A stretch of 64,000 nucleotides of DNA from Phenylobacterium hankyongense (GCF_003254505.1 NZ_QFYP01000001.1:232001-296000), one strand, 5' to 3'; positions 44,018 to 55,522 are shown, counted from the stretch's first letter. The notes: generated by a model not told the origin, from the letters alone. Made by a program: numbers and translations.

Positions 44018-45940
44018 ATGTCGAAAGCCCCGCTGCGCGTCGCGCTCGCCCTGGCCGCGCTGGCCCTCTCGTTCGCCGCGGCCGGCGCCCAGACGCCGCC
44101 GATGACGCCGGACATTCCGCCGAAGTTCGAGTTCCCGCGCGGCGCCTACGACTACGTCAAGCGCACGGTGATGATCCCGATGCGCGACGGCGTGAAGCTC
44201 TACACCGTCATTGTCATGCCGAAGGGGGCGAAGGATGCGCCGATCCTGCTGACGCGCACGCCCTACAACGCCAGGAAGCGGGCCGAGCGCACCCTGTCGC
44301 CGCACATCGACGCCACCCTGGCGCAGATGGACGAGGACTTCGTCAGGGACGGCTACATCCGCGTCTACCAGGACATCCGCGGCAAGTACGGCTCGGAGGG
44401 CGAGTACGTCGTCACCCGGCCGGTGATCGGGCCGCTGAACCACACCAAGGTCGACCACGCGACCGACGCCTACGACACCATCGACTGGCTGGTGAAGAAC
44501 CTGCCGGAGTCCAACGGCCGCGTCGGCATGATCGGCTCGTCCTACGACGGCTTCACCACCGCCATGGCGCTGATCAACCCGCACCCGGCGCTGAAGGCCG
44601 CAGCCCCGCAGAGCCCGATGGTCGACGGCTGGATGGGCGACGACTGGTTCCACTACGGCGCCTTTCGGCAGGTGAACCTCGACTACTTCTCCGAGCAGAT
44701 GAGCGCCCGCGGCGAGGGCTCCTCGATCCCGCGCGAGGGCTTCGACGACTACGAGAACTTCCGCCGCGCCGGCTCGGCCGGCGACTTCGCCCGCGCCGCC
44801 GGCCTCGACCAGATCCCCTTCTGGCGCAAGCTCAGCGAGCACCCCGCCTACGACGCCTTCTGGCAGGAGCAGGCGCTCGACAGGATCCTCGCCAAGCAGC
44901 CGCTGAAGGTGCCGACCATGTGGATCGGCACCCTGTTCGACCAGGAGGACATGTGGGGCGCCGTCCACGCCTACGCGGCCACCGAGCCCAAGGACGCGGC
45001 CAACGACATGAACTTCCTGGTGCTCGGCCCCTGGCGCCACTCCGGCGTCAACTACGAGCAGCGCACCCTCGGCGCCCTGAAGCTGCCCGGCGACACCGCC
45101 ACCCAGTTCCGCCGCGAGGTGCTGAAGCCGTTCTTCGACGCGCGGCTGAAGACCAACGGCCCCAAGGCCGACACCCCGCCGGTGTTCATCTTCCAGACCG
45201 GAACCGACCAGTGGCAGCGCCTCCAGCGTTGGCCGCCGGCCTGCGAAAGCGGCTGCGCGGCGAGCATGAAGCCGCTCTACCTGCAGCCCGGCCAGGGCCT
45301 GGGCTTCGCGCCGCCGCCCGCCTCCGCGCCGGCGTTCGACGAGTACGTCTCCGATCCCGCCAAGCCCGTGCCCTATGTGCGCCGGCCGGTGCGCTCGGAC
45401 GACGCCGACCAGTGGCGCTACTGGCTGGAGACCGACCAGCGGCACGTGGACGGCCGCCCCGACGTGCTGACCTATGTCTCGCCGCCGCTGACCGCGCCGG
45501 TGCAGGTCTCCGGCGCGCCGATCGTCAACCTGTTCGCCTCCACCAGCGGCACGGACTCCGACTGGGTGGTGAAGCTGATCGACGTCTATCCCGACACCGT
45601 GCCCTCGCAGCCGGAGATGGGCGGCTATGAACTGGGCGTGGCCATGGACATCTTCCGCGGCCGCTACCGCGAGAGCTTCGAGCACCCCACCGCCATCCCC
45701 GCCAACGCGGTGGAGAAGTACCGGTTCGTGATGCCGACCACGAACCACGTCTTCCTCCCAGGCCACCGGATCATGGTGCAGGTTCAGTCGAGCTGGTTCC
45801 CGCTCTACGACCGCAACCCGCAGACCTTCGTGCCCAACATCTTCTTCGCCAGGCCGGCGGACTACGTGAAGGCCACCCAGCGGGTCTACCACTCAGGCCC
45901 GCAGGCGAGCGCCGTCGAGCTGCCGGTGGTGGCGCCCTGA
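44018..45940 (+). CDS. Secreted CocE/NonD-family hydrolase
   Basis: 640 residues with a signal peptide (to about residue 25, AAAGAQ). The alpha/beta hydrolase domain shows MRDGVKLYTVIVMPKG and the nucleophile elbow GSSYDG (about 173-178, Ser175). A later GTLFDQEDMWGA and GPWRHSG carry the acid and base. A C-terminal jelly-roll (about 470-640) matches X-Pro dipeptidyl-peptidase C-terminal domains. Family members cleave esters such as cocaine, acyl-amino acids or N-terminal X-Pro peptides. It is periplasmic or secreted. It lies inside the purine cluster without an evident metabolic link. Confidence 0.9.
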   Translation: MSKAPLRVALALAALALSFAAAGAQTPPMTPDIPPKFEFPRGAYDYVKRTVMIPMRDGVKLYTVIVMPKGAKDAPILLTRTPYNARKRAERTLSPHIDATLAQMDEDFVRDGYIRVYQDIRGKYGSEGEYVVTRPVIGPLNHTKVDHATDAYDTIDWLVKNLPESNGRVGMIGSSYDGFTTAMALINPHPALKAAAPQSPMVDGWMGDDWFHYGAFRQVNLDYFSEQMSARGEGSSIPREGFDDYENFRRAGSAGDFARAAGLDQIPFWRKLSEHPAYDAFWQEQALDRILAKQPLKVPTMWIGTLFDQEDMWGAVHAYAATEPKDAANDMNFLVLGPWRHSGVNYEQRTLGALKLPGDTATQFRREVLKPFFDARLKTNGPKADTPPVFIFQTGTDQWQRLQRWPPACESGCAASMKPLYLQPGQGLGFAPPPASAPAFDEYVSDPAKPVPYVRRPVRSDDADQWRYWLETDQRHVDGRPDVLTYVSPPLTAPVQVSGAPIVNLFASTSGTDSDWVVKLIDVYPDTVPSQPEMGGYELGVAMDIFRGRYRESFEHPTAIPANAVEKYRFVMPTTNHVFLPGHRIMVQVQSSWFPLYDRNPQTFVPNIFFARPADYVKATQRVYHSGPQASAVELPVVAP

Positions 45941-45948
45941 CAAAATTT

Positions 45949-45963
45949 GTTCTATCTTTGTTC
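45949..45963. promoter_or_regulatory. SOS box (LexA site) GTTC-N7-GTTC
   Basis: GTTC (45949-45952), seven bases, GTTC (45960-45963), within an AT-rich run. The direct repeat GTTC-N7-GTTC is the established LexA operator of alphaproteobacteria, including Caulobacter. It lies 8 bases after the CocE stop and 57 bases before the small orphan gene at 46021, so that gene is the likely target. Confidence 0.6.
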
Positions 45964-46020
45964 CATGGACTGGATTCCACCGACGTGTACGCAAACACCT
46001 ATGAGGAGTAGTCTAAGGCA

Positions 46021-46443
46021 ATGCTAGGACTCCTCCTCACCCTCCTTGCCGGTTCTGTTGACACGAGACTACCTGACGAATCCCACATTGAATATTATGA
46101 ATCGAATATAACATCTGGCGCTCAATGTCAGTATTCCGATGGCACGAAGGCCGTCCTTTTCTGGACCAGAGACCCCCAGAAATTCGTAATCATTAACCGC
46201 CACGATGGTTCGAATACTCTTTCTACGCTCGAAATACTCCCAGACGGGCATCGTGATCTTGAGGCAAATGGCGGTGTGGCGACCTACGCGGCCTTTCGCC
46301 GAGCATTCGACTTCCTGGTTGCCAAGCCTCAGACGCGTGTCACGCCTGGAGCCATACCGAGCTTCCTGAACGCGCGGCGCGTCCCGGCCTGCCCGTGGAA
46401 GTCCTTCTACTGGCGCGTCTACCCGCAGGATCGGGAGCCATGA
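46021..46443 (+). CDS. Low-GC orphan protein, possibly SOS-controlled and secreted
   Basis: 140 residues. The first 12 are hydrophobic (MLGLLLTLLAGS), a short signal or anchor. The rest is soluble with two or three Cys (SGAQCQYSDGTKAVLFW, RVPACPWKSFYWRVYP) and no family I recognise. Codon use is unlike its neighbours: many A/T third positions (GAA TAT TAT GAA TCG AAT ATA), which points to recent acquisition. A LexA-type GTTC-N7-GTTC box lies just upstream. GAGGAG (46003-46008) is the only ribosome site and is rather far from the ATG. It sits between the CocE hydrolase and purL. Confidence 0.6.
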   Translation: MLGLLLTLLAGSVDTRLPDESHIEYYESNITSGAQCQYSDGTKAVLFWTRDPQKFVIINRHDGSNTLSTLEILPDGHRDLEANGGVATYAAFRRAFDFLVAKPQTRVTPGAIPSFLNARRVPACPWKSFYWRVYPQDREP

Positions 46444-46469
46444 CTGCGCACCACGCCTACCGGTGGTGA

Positions 46470-46673
46470 CCGCCGCATAAAGGGGCCGGAGCGCGCCTGC
46501 GCTCCGGCCCGACGGCCGCCGGTCTCTTGCTGTTGCTGGCGATTGTCGTTGGACTGTTGATTGACCGTGTTCGCCCCCGGTTCTGCGACGTCTGGCCCGA
46601 CGCCGAGCGTGCGACCAACCGACAGCAGCCGCCGATGCTCCCGCCTATCGCGCCCCGCGCAGAACCTCGCTAG
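46470..46673 (+). pseudogene. Possible remnant of a small membrane protein
   Basis: After a stop at 46467 this frame stays open to the TAG at 46671. It encodes a convincing membrane helix (LLLLLAIVVGLLIDRV, 46524-46571) followed by RPRFCDVWPDAERATNRQQPP. There is no ATG or GTG before the helix; only CTG or a TTG inside it. Third-codon bases here are AT-richer than in the flanks. It may be a degraded gene, a gene with a rare start, or chance. Confidence 0.3.
46483..46510. terminator. Twelve-base-pair hairpin after the orphan gene
   Basis: Perfect arms GGGCCGGAGCGC (46483-46494) and GCGCTCCGGCCC (46499-46510) with a GCCT tetraloop, 40 bases after the orphan gene stop. There is no T-run on the plus strand, so it is a probable transcript end or stability element and not a textbook intrinsic terminator. 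Confidence 0.45.
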
Positions 46674-46682
46674 AAGGCGGCC

Positions 46683-48883
<2,201 letters not shown>

Positions 48884-48884
<1 letters not shown>

Positions 48885-50062
48885 TGGACCGCCCCGCCGA
48901 ACAGATCCGCGCCGACCTCGGGGCGCTGGCCGACAAGCCGCACGTCGCCGCGACCCTGGCCAGCCTCGGCCAGCCCGGCTCGGCCGCCCGCATCCCGACG
49001 CCGGCCGCGGTGATCGACCTCGACGCCTTCGAGCGCAACCTCGCCAGGATGGCCGCCCGCGCGAAGGCCGCCGGCCTGGCGCTGCGCCCGCATTCCAAGT
49101 CCCACAAGACCGTCGCCATCGCGCGGCGTCAGGTCGCCGCCGGCGCGGTGGGCGTCTGCTGCGCCAAGCTGGCGGAGGCCGAGGCCATGGCGGCGGGCGG
49201 CGTCGCCTCCATCCTGATCACCTCGCCGGCCGCCGGCCCGCTGTGGGCGATGCGCGCCGCGGCGGTGGCCAGCGCGGTTCCCGACTTCCGCATAGTGCTC
49301 GACCACGCCGACGCCGCCGCCGAACTGGGCGCCGCCGCGCAGGGCCCGATCCAGGTGCTGATCGACGTCGACCCCGGCATGGGCCGCACCGGCGTCCGCG
49401 ACGCCGATCAGGCGCTCGAGGTCTTCCGCGCCATCGCCGCCCAGCCGAAGCTGAAGCTGATCGGCGTCCAATGCTACGGCGGCAGCTGGCAGCACATGGA
49501 GGGCGCCAACGCCCGCGCCGCCGCCGTCGCCGACGGCATGGCCCGGCTGAAGGCGGTGATCGCCGCCCTGCGCGAGGCCGGCGCCGTGATCGAGGTGGTC
49601 ACCGGCGGCGGCACCGGCACCTTCGAGGCCGACGCCGCACAAGGCGTGCTCACCGAAGTCCAGCCCGGCTCCTACGCCTTCATGGACCGCGAGTATCGCG
49701 ACGCCCTGAAGGACGACCCCGACGGCGCCTTCGAGCAGAGCCTGGCCATCGCCGCCACGGTGATCACCACCAACCAGCCCACGTGGGTGACGGTGGACGC
49801 CGGCCTCAAGGCCTTCTCCACCGACGGTCCCCTGCCGGTTCCGCTGACGCCGAAGTTCGCCGGCGTCGCCTACCGCTACTTCGGCGACGAGCACGGCCGG
49901 CTGATGCGGCCCGAGGGCCAGCCGGTCGAGCGCGGCGAGCGGGTCGACTTCGTCCCGCCCCACGTCGACCCGACGCTGGACCGCTACGACCTCATCCACC
50001 TGGTCCGCGGCGACGTCCTGGTGGACATCGTCCGCGTCGAGGCCCGCGGCGCGTCGCAGTAG
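48884..50062 (+). CDS. DSD1-type PLP enzyme (D-threonine aldolase / D-serine dehydratase-like)
   Basis: 392 residues, alanine-racemase-like barrel plus C-terminal beta domain. PTPAAVIDLDAFERNLARMAARAKAAGLALRPHSKSHKT carries the PLP lysine region (RPHSKSHK), and GGGTGTFE binds the phosphate. The C-terminal VPPHVDPTLDRYD offers the His/Asp metal site of this group. Relatives split D-threonine to glycine and acetaldehyde, or deaminate D-serine, with a divalent metal. Coupling to purL by TGATG could reflect glycine supply to purine synthesis, but that is inference. Confidence 0.85.
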
Positions 50063-50080
50063 CGGTCGGGCCCGACGCGA

Positions 50081-50731
50081 TCAGGCGGGGACGTTCTCCC
50101 GGAACGGCTGCATCTGCCCCTCCAGCGCGCGGGCGAACGCCGGCCGCGCCTCGCACCGCCGCCGATAGGCGTCGAGCGTGGGGAACTGCGCCAGCACCCC
50201 GTTGTCCACCAGCTCCCGCAGAACCGTGGTCATGATCAGGTCGCCGGCCGTGAAGCGGTCTTCCAGATAGGGCTTGTCGCCCAACCAGGCCGCCAGCGAA
50301 GCCAGCCGGCCCTTCAGCGCCGCCTCGGCCTGCGGCCGGCGCTCCCTGGTCCAGGCCTCTCCCGCATGGAAGACGTCGAGGTGGACCAGGTTCTGCACGT
50401 GCGGCTCGATGGAGTTCAGCGCCGCCAGCACCCAGGTGCTCGCCCGCGCCCGCCCGGCTTCGTCGGCCGGCGCCAGCGCCTCGGACTTGCCGGCGAGGTG
50501 CAGCACGATCGCGCCGGACTCGAACATCTCGACCGCATCGTCCTTGTAGGCCGGGACCTGGCCGAACGGCTGCCACTGGCGGTAGCTCTCCGAGGCCTGG
50601 GTCTGCGGGTCGATCAACACCACCGAATAGGGCAGCCCGGCCTCCTCCAGCGCCCAGCGGATCCGAAGGTCGCGGACATAGCCCTGGGCGAACGCGGGAA
50701 CCCAGCGAAACGCGGTCAGCTGGATCGTCAT
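50081..50731 (-). CDS. Glutathione S-transferase
   Basis: 216 residues. The thioredoxin-like domain begins MTIQLTAFRWVPAFAQGYVRDLRIRWALEEAGLPY, with FGQVPAYKDDAVEMFESGAIVLHLA as the glutathione-binding cis-Pro/Glu-Ser motif. The helical C-terminal domain (RPQAEAALKGRLASLAAWLGDKPYLEDRFTAGDLIM) has the family N-capping box (FTAGDLIM). Probably a cytosolic detoxification enzyme. It converges on the PLP-enzyme gene and is followed upstream by the MFS gene on the same strand. Confidence 0.9.
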   Translation of the reverse strand: MTIQLTAFRWVPAFAQGYVRDLRIRWALEEAGLPYSVVLIDPQTQASESYRQWQPFGQVPAYKDDAVEMFESGAIVLHLAGKSEALAPADEAGRARASTWVLAALNSIEPHVQNLVHLDVFHAGEAWTRERRPQAEAALKGRLASLAAWLGDKPYLEDRFTAGDLIMTTVLRELVDNGVLAQFPTLDAYRRRCEARPAFARALEGQMQPFRENVPA

Positions 50732-50827
50732 GTCATGGTCTCCTGGTCGAACGAGAGCCCGAAGGCCCGATGCGGCGCCCGCGGCCCGCGCGGCGTCCTC
50801 ACCTCAAAGACGCGCGACCCGGGAGCC

Positions 50828-52081
50828 CTACGACAGGGCGCGGTGATTTTGTTGGGGGCTACCTTCAGCCTCCACCGCCCGCCCCCGATCCCCCACCGCC
50901 AGCCGGTGCAGCACCGTCACCACCGCGAGGCCCAGCAGCAGCAGCCCCGCGCCCAGCACCAGCACGCCGTGGACGTCGCGGTCGCCGACCACGAAGGAGG
51001 CCAGGAGCGGCCCCAGCGCGCCGGCCAGCAGCTGCACTGCGCCGCTCTGCATGGCGGCGCGGCGGGAGGGGTCGGCCTCGATGGTCATCGGCACCAGGAA
51101 CGGCCCGGCCAGCATGCCGCACAGGCCCGCCAGGCCGGTGACGGCGACGAAGGCGCCGGCCGGCGCACTCACCGCATAGGTCGCCCAGGTGCTCAGGAAG
51201 GCCAGGGCGCAGATCCAGAAGATGGTGATGTAGCGCACGCGCCCGGCCAGCACGGTCGCCAGCACCCCGCCGAGGATCTGGCAGCCCAGCCCGACGGAGA
51301 TGGCGGTGCGGCCCACCGCGACGCTCAGCCCCGCCTGGCGCGCCAGCGGCAGGATATAGACCGAGACCGCGGTCAGCGAGGCCGCAAAGCTGAGGGTGCC
51401 GGCGAGCGCCACCCAGCCGCGCAACGGCGGCGCGCCCCCGCCGCCGCCCTCCGAGCCGGGCGCCGCGCCCAGGCTGCGCGGCAGGACGAGGCAGAGCGGC
51501 GCCGCCAGGGCGGTGGCGCAGGCCAGGGTCACATAGCCGCCGTTGGCGCCGAACCGCGGCAGGATCAGCGCCGACAGGCCGGTGGCGACCCCCAGCTGGG
51601 TGATGCCCATGCCGGTAAACAGCACCGCGGCCCAGCGCTCCGGCGTCTGGGTCCGGGAGATCAGACCGATGGCGATCCACAGCATCAGCCCCTCCGGCAC
51701 GCCCGCCAGGGTGCGGACCAGGAAAACGCCGGACCCGCTGGCGCGGACGGTGGCGAGATCGGCGACGATCAGCAGGACAGTGGCCACGGCGGCGACCAGC
51801 CGGAGCCGTCGCGGCTTGAGCACGATGCCCGCCAGGCCCGTGACCAGGCCGGTGCTCAGCGCCTCCAGCATGGCGGCCAGGCCGATGCCGGCGGCGGACA
51901 GCCGGCGTTCCTCGGCCAGTGCGCTCAGCAGCAGCGGCAGCAGGCCGGCGATCAGCAGCGAGATGACGCCTAGGGCGATGGCGCTGCCGGTCTCGACGGC
52001 GGTGAAGGGATCGCCGGCGACCTCCGCCACCTGCCCGTCGGAGGAATGGGCGCCGCTCGGCGCGCCGGTCGTTGCGGTCAT
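50828..52081 (-). CDS. MFS transporter
   Basis: 417 residues from the ATG at 52081, with about twelve helices. There is a shortened, Gly-rich central loop (GAAPGSEGGGGGAPPLRG, about 204-221) in place of the usual charged one. RTLAGVPEGLMLWIAIGLISRTQTPERWAAVLFTG and GQILGG-like CQILGGVLATVLAGRVRY are MFS-like. The N-terminal 36 residues are polar and not conserved-looking. No substrate can be proposed. The 97-base gap to the GST gene contains no terminator. Confidence 0.8.
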   Translation of the reverse strand: MTATTGAPSGAHSSDGQVAEVAGDPFTAVETGSAIALGVISLLIAGLLPLLLSALAEERRLSAAGIGLAAMLEALSTGLVTGLAGIVLKPRRLRLVAAVATVLLIVADLATVRASGSGVFLVRTLAGVPEGLMLWIAIGLISRTQTPERWAAVLFTGMGITQLGVATGLSALILPRFGANGGYVTLACATALAAPLCLVLPRSLGAAPGSEGGGGGAPPLRGWVALAGTLSFAASLTAVSVYILPLARQAGLSVAVGRTAISVGLGCQILGGVLATVLAGRVRYITIFWICALAFLSTWATYAVSAPAGAFVAVTGLAGLCGMLAGPFLVPMTIEADPSRRAAMQSGAVQLLAGALGPLLASFVVGDRDVHGVLVLGAGLLLLGLAVVTVLHRLAVGDRGRAVEAEGSPQQNHRALS

Positions 52082-52343
52082 CGGGCGATGAGGGGCATGG
52101 GGTGACCGCGGCGGTTGGCGTTGGTCCAGCATCGCCGCGCGCGGCGGCATTGCCAACGCCTAACCACGACTCCCGGTCGCCCGCCGCGCCTCAGTGCTGG
52201 GCGCCCGGCCCTCCCTGGCGCGCGATTTCAGGGCATTTCCAGCCTATATGCTACGGCGCAGCAACGGCGGGCCGGCGTTTCATTCGACACAGGGGTTTCT
52301 GGAGCGAAGGCGGAGCGCCGCCCGACGCGCACCGGAGGCGGGC

Positions 52344-52526
52344 ATGAAGTTTCTGCAGAGCTGGCATTGCACACATGAGGCGCAGCTCGGCGAGCCGATG
52401 CTGGTGCTGCGCACCACCGAGGGCCAGGAGCTGGTGGTCATGCTGCCCGCGGCGGCGGCGGAGCAGTTGGGCCTCGCCCTGGTGGCCGAGGGCCGCCAGG
52501 CGGCGCCGAGCGGCCCGCCGAACTGA
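52344..52526 (+). CDS. Small conserved-looking hypothetical protein
   Basis: 60 residues from the ATG at 52344, preceded by GGAGG six bases away, which makes it a believable gene. MKFLQSWHCTHEAQLGEPMLVLRTTEGQELVVMLPAAAAEQLGLALVAEG looks like a compact beta-sheet plus helix, as in small proteins with an LVLRTxEGxxLxVxLPxxxAxxLG pattern. The function is unknown. The 262-base region upstream has no other feature I can support beyond an AT-richer patch near 52240-52300. Confidence 0.6.
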   Translation: MKFLQSWHCTHEAQLGEPMLVLRTTEGQELVVMLPAAAAEQLGLALVAEGRQAAPSGPPN

Positions 52527-52543
52527 TCTGGCGGCCATGGAAA

Positions 52544-52570
52544 GGGGCGGCCCCTCGCGGAGACCGCCCC
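52544..52570 (-). terminator. Hairpin between the small protein and BON genes
   Basis: GGGGCGG (52544-52550) and CCGCCCC (52564-52570) can pair across a 13-base loop. Read on the minus strand, the stem is followed by TTTCC, so it is a weak terminator for the BON gene. It could serve both convergent genes. Confidence 0.4.
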
Positions 52571-52593
52571 TCAGTCAGAGATCCGCTGTGGGA

Positions 52594-53562
52594 TCAGCTC
52601 GTCCGGCCGCCTGAGCCACGGCCATGGTCGATCCCCGGCTGCCCGCCGGCCTGGCCGGCGCCCTGCTGACCGGCCGCCTTGGACCCGGCCTGCATCGGCT
52701 GGACGCGCAGCTGGTTCTGGACGTTCTTCACGCCGGAGACCTGCTCGGCGATGTCTTCCGCCCGACGCTTGTCCTCGCGGGTGTCCACCGTGCCGGCCAG
52801 GATCACCTCGGCGCCGGTGACCTTGATCTCGATCTCCGTGGCGTCCAGCCAGGCGTCGTCGGCGAGCCGGTCGCTCACGTCGTCGCGGATCCGTTCGTCG
52901 GAGCGGACGTAGTTCTTCGGCCCCCGGCCCCGGTGCTCGCCGCCGCGGGTCTGGCCGCCGAACTGGCTGCGGAAGCCCTGGTCAGCGCCGCCGTCGGTGA
53001 CGCTCTGCAGCCGTTCATTGCCGCCCGTCATGCCACCCGTCATGCCGCCGCCTTGGCCGAACCGTTGCTGGTTCGCGTCGCCATAGCGCTGCCCGCCGTA
53101 GCCTTGGCCGCCATAGCTCTGGCCGCCGTAGCCCTGGCCTGACGCGCCGTAGCCCTGCGGCGGCTGCTGTCGGCCCTGGGACCCGTATTCCGCCCCATAG
53201 TCCTGGGCCCAATAGCCCTGCGAACCGTAGCCTTGGCCTTGGGACCTGTAGCCCTGGGCGCCAGAGCCCTGCGAGCCGTAGCCCTGCTGGGCGCCGTAAC
53301 CCTGCTGAGCGCCGTAGCCCTGGGCCCCGGCGCCCTGCCCGTAGTCCTGGGAGCCGTAGCCCTGGCTTCCGCGCTGCATGTCCTGCCAGTCCTGGCCCGC
53401 ACGGCCGTACCCGCCCTGGCTGCGTTCCTCGAAGCTGCGCTGTTCGCCGCCCCGGCCCTGGCTCGGCGCCCGATCCTGGCCGCCGAATTCCCGCCGGTTG
53501 CGTTCCTCGGATCCGTAACGGCGTTGGTCGTCGTCACGACCGCTTCTGTTCCAGTCACTCAT
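52594..53562 (-). CDS. BON-domain protein with a long YGQ-rich low-complexity region
   Basis: 322 residues from the ATG at 53562 (GGAGG upstream). There is no signal peptide. Residues 1-60 are charged (Arg/Asp/Glu/Gln). Residues 66-161 are a near-repeat of [20 protein letters not shown] units, poor in aliphatics. A BON domain occupies about 219-287 ([43 protein letters not shown], then [13 protein letters not shown]), and a Gly/Gln tail ends the protein. BON domains bind phospholipid or envelope polymers, yet this protein appears cytosolic. An EcfG-like promoter upstream suggests a stress role. The tract resembles prion-like condensate-forming sequences. Confidence 0.85.
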   Translation of the reverse strand: MSDWNRSGRDDDQRRYGSEERNRREFGGQDRAPSQGRGGEQRSFEERSQGGYGRAGQDWQDMQRGSQGYGSQDYGQGAGAQGYGAQQGYGAQQGYGSQGSGAQGYRSQGQGYGSQGYWAQDYGAEYGSQGRQQPPQGYGASGQGYGGQSYGGQGYGGQRYGDANQQRFGQGGGMTGGMTGGNERLQSVTDGGADQGFRSQFGGQTRGGEHRGRGPKNYVRSDERIRDDVSDRLADDAWLDATEIEIKVTGAEVILAGTVDTREDKRRAEDIAEQVSGVKNVQNQLRVQPMQAGSKAAGQQGAGQAGGQPGIDHGRGSGGRTS

Positions 53563-53617
53563 GGCTGGTCCTCCGTGATGTGGTGATGGAGTCCGCGCGC
53601 AGACGCTCCGACGCGCC

Positions 53618-53642
53618 AACCAGCCGGGCCGCCGATCGTTCC
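53618..53642 (-). promoter_or_regulatory. EcfG-like promoter of the BON gene
   Basis: On the minus strand GGAAC (53642-53638), 16 bases, GGTT (53621-53618). It has the same form and spacing as the element before the DUF4142 gene and differs at one base from GGAAC-N16-CGTT. It is 55 bases upstream of the ATG. Confidence 0.4.
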
Positions 53643-53702
53643 TCCCCTGATCGTCAGATTGGCGCCTTCCCGACAAATGTGAGAAGCGATCGCGGCGGGA
53701 GC

Positions 53703-54188
53703 CTAGTCCGCCGTCGCCCGGCCCAGCATCTCCAGCGCCGCCGCCGCGAAGGCGCGCATGTTGGCGCTGCGATCCTCGCTGCCGGTCTCGATGGTCAGCG
53801 CCATCTCCAGCGGCCCCGCCACCGCGATGCAGGTGTGGCCGGCGGCGTCGCCATAGCCGTTGCCGGTCGGCCCCGCCGCGCCGGTTTCCGACAGGCCCCA
53901 GGTGGCGCCGAACCGCTCCCGCGCCGTGCGCGCCAGCAACAGGGCGTAGGGCTCGCTGGCCGAGCGCATGCCGTCCACCAGCGCCGCGCGCGGGATGTCC
54001 ATCAGCAGCACGCGGGCCTTGGGCGTGTAGACCACCGCCCCGCCCAGATAGTATTTCGAGGCCCCGGACACGCTCAGCAGGGCCGCGGAGATCAGGCCGC
54101 CGGACGAGCTCTCGGCCACCGCCACGGTCTCGCTCCGGGCCTTCAGCCGCTCCCCCAGCGTCTGCGCCAGCGCTTCCAGCTCCTCCAT
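53703..54188 (-). CDS. CinA-family nicotinamide-nucleotide amidase-like protein
   Basis: 161 residues from the ATG at 54188, which begins [49 protein letters not shown] is the Ser motif of the C-terminal CinA (PncC) domain, and [26 protein letters not shown] is the second motif. Stand-alone PncC domains deamidate NMN to nicotinic acid mononucleotide in NAD recycling. The first Cys/Ser/Lys details are close to but not identical with PncC, so activity is likely but not certain. It is divergent from the serine hydrolase gene. Confidence 0.85.
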   Translation of the reverse strand: MEELEALAQTLGERLKARSETVAVAESSSGGLISAALLSVSGASKYYLGGAVVYTPKARVLLMDIPRAALVDGMRSASEPYALLLARTARERFGATWGLSETGAAGPTGNGYGDAAGHTCIAVAGPLEMALTIETGSEDRSANMRAFAAAALEMLGRATAD

Positions 54189-54289
54189 CCGCCTTCCCCC
54201 TCTGTTGGTCTTGCCGCTTGGCTTGCCGCGGTTTCGGCGCCCATGATGGTCGCCAATTAAAACCAAACGCCATTTTCCGGAGGATTATT

Positions 54290-55522
54290 ATGGACGCCCA
54301 TTCGCAATGGACGGGTCTCGACGCCGAGCGCCTGGAGCGCATCGGCGACCATCTCGAGCGCAACTACATTTCCAACGGCAAGATCACCGGCTGCCAGGTG
54401 AGCGTCGCCCGGCACGGCCACCTCGCCTACTTCAAGTCGTTCGGGCTGATGGACCGCGAACGCGGCAAGCCCACCACCGACGACACCATCTACCGCATCT
54501 ATTCGATGACCAAGCCGATCACCTCGGTGGCGTTGATGACCCTCTACGAGCAGGGCTATTTCCAGCTCAACGACCCGGTCAGCCGCTTCGTCCCGTCTTG
54601 GAAGAACCACCGCGTGTGGGTCTCCGGCGAGGGCGAGGACATGAAGACCGAGGCGCCGCACCGGCCGGTCTCCTTCCGCGACGTGCTCTCCCACACCGCC
54701 GGCTTCACCTATGGCGGCGGCCTGCCGGGCGTCGGCATCCAGCACCCGATCGACAAGATCTACCGCGATCTCAAGGTCCGCTCGATCGGCGGCAGCGACT
54801 CGATGATGACCTTCCTCGACAAGCTGGGCCAGGTGCCGCTGCGCTACCAGCCGGGCGCGGCCTGGATGTACTCGCTCGCCACCGACGTCTGCGGCGCGCT
54901 CGTCGAGGTGATCTCCGGCAAGCCCTTCGCGCAGTACCTGCAGGAGGTGATCTTCGGCCCGCTGGGCATGAAGGACACCAGCTTCTTCGTGGCGCCGGAC
55001 AAGGTCGACCGCTTCGCCGCCAACTACCAGCGCGGGCCCGACAAGCAGCTGAAGCTGATCGACGATCCGGCCACCAGCGACTTCACCCGCGAGCCGGGGT
55101 TCAAGTCCGGCGGCGGCGGCCTGACCGGGACCAGCGCCGACTACCTGCGGTTCTGCGAGATGCTGCGCCGGGGCGGCGAGCTGGACGGGGCGCGGATCCT
55201 CGGGCCGCGCACGCTCGAGATCATGCACATGAACCACCTGCCGGGCGGCAAGGACCTGACCCAGCTGGCCATCGGGGGCTTCTCGGAGACCGCCAACGAG
55301 GGGGTCGGCTTCGGTCTCGGTTTCGCCTCGACCATGGGCCAGGTGCAGACCGGCTCGCTGGGCGTCGGCGACTACTACTGGGGCGGCGCGGCCTCGACGA
55401 TCTTCCTGGTCGACCCGAAGGAGGACCTGTCGATGGTGTTCATGACCCAGCTGATGCCGTCCGGCACCTTCAACTTCCGCGGCCAGCTGAAGAGCCTCAT
55501 CTATTCGTCGATCATCGACTGA
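54290..55522 (+). CDS. Beta-lactamase-fold serine hydrolase (EstB-like)
   Basis: 410 residues from the ATG at 54290, with GGAGG upstream. The SxxK motif is S72-MTK-75 in [32 protein letters not shown] supplies the Tyr of the YxN-like motif, and [19 protein letters not shown] is the class C-like esterase motif. There is no signal peptide. The family includes esterases and D-aminopeptidases more often than true beta-lactamases, so drug hydrolysis should not be assumed. Confidence 0.9.
   Translation: MDAHSQWTGLDAERLERIGDHLERNYISNGKITGCQVSVARHGHLAYFKSFGLMDRERGKPTTDDTIYRIYSMTKPITSVALMTLYEQGYFQLNDPVSRFVPSWKNHRVWVSGEGEDMKTEAPHRPVSFRDVLSHTAGFTYGGGLPGVGIQHPIDKIYRDLKVRSIGGSDSMMTFLDKLGQVPLRYQPGAAWMYSLATDVCGALVEVISGKPFAQYLQEVIFGPLGMKDTSFFVAPDKVDRFAANYQRGPDKQLKLIDDPATSDFTREPGFKSGGGGLTGTSADYLRFCEMLRRGGELDGARILGPRTLEIMHMNHLPGGKDLTQLAIGGFSETANEGVGFGLGFASTMGQVQTGSLGVGDYYWGGAASTIFLVDPKEDLSMVFMTQLMPSGTFNFRGQLKSLIYSSIID

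Noticed and set aside
43964-45892. A 642-codon open frame antisense to the CocE hydrolase
   Set aside because: Same artefact: strong codon bias on the real strand removes stops on the other. There is no domain, ribosome site or neighbour support.
46207-46216. GGTTCGAATA resembling a tRNA T-loop
   Set aside because: It lies inside the orphan reading frame and no acceptor stem, anticodon arm or D-loop can be folded around it.
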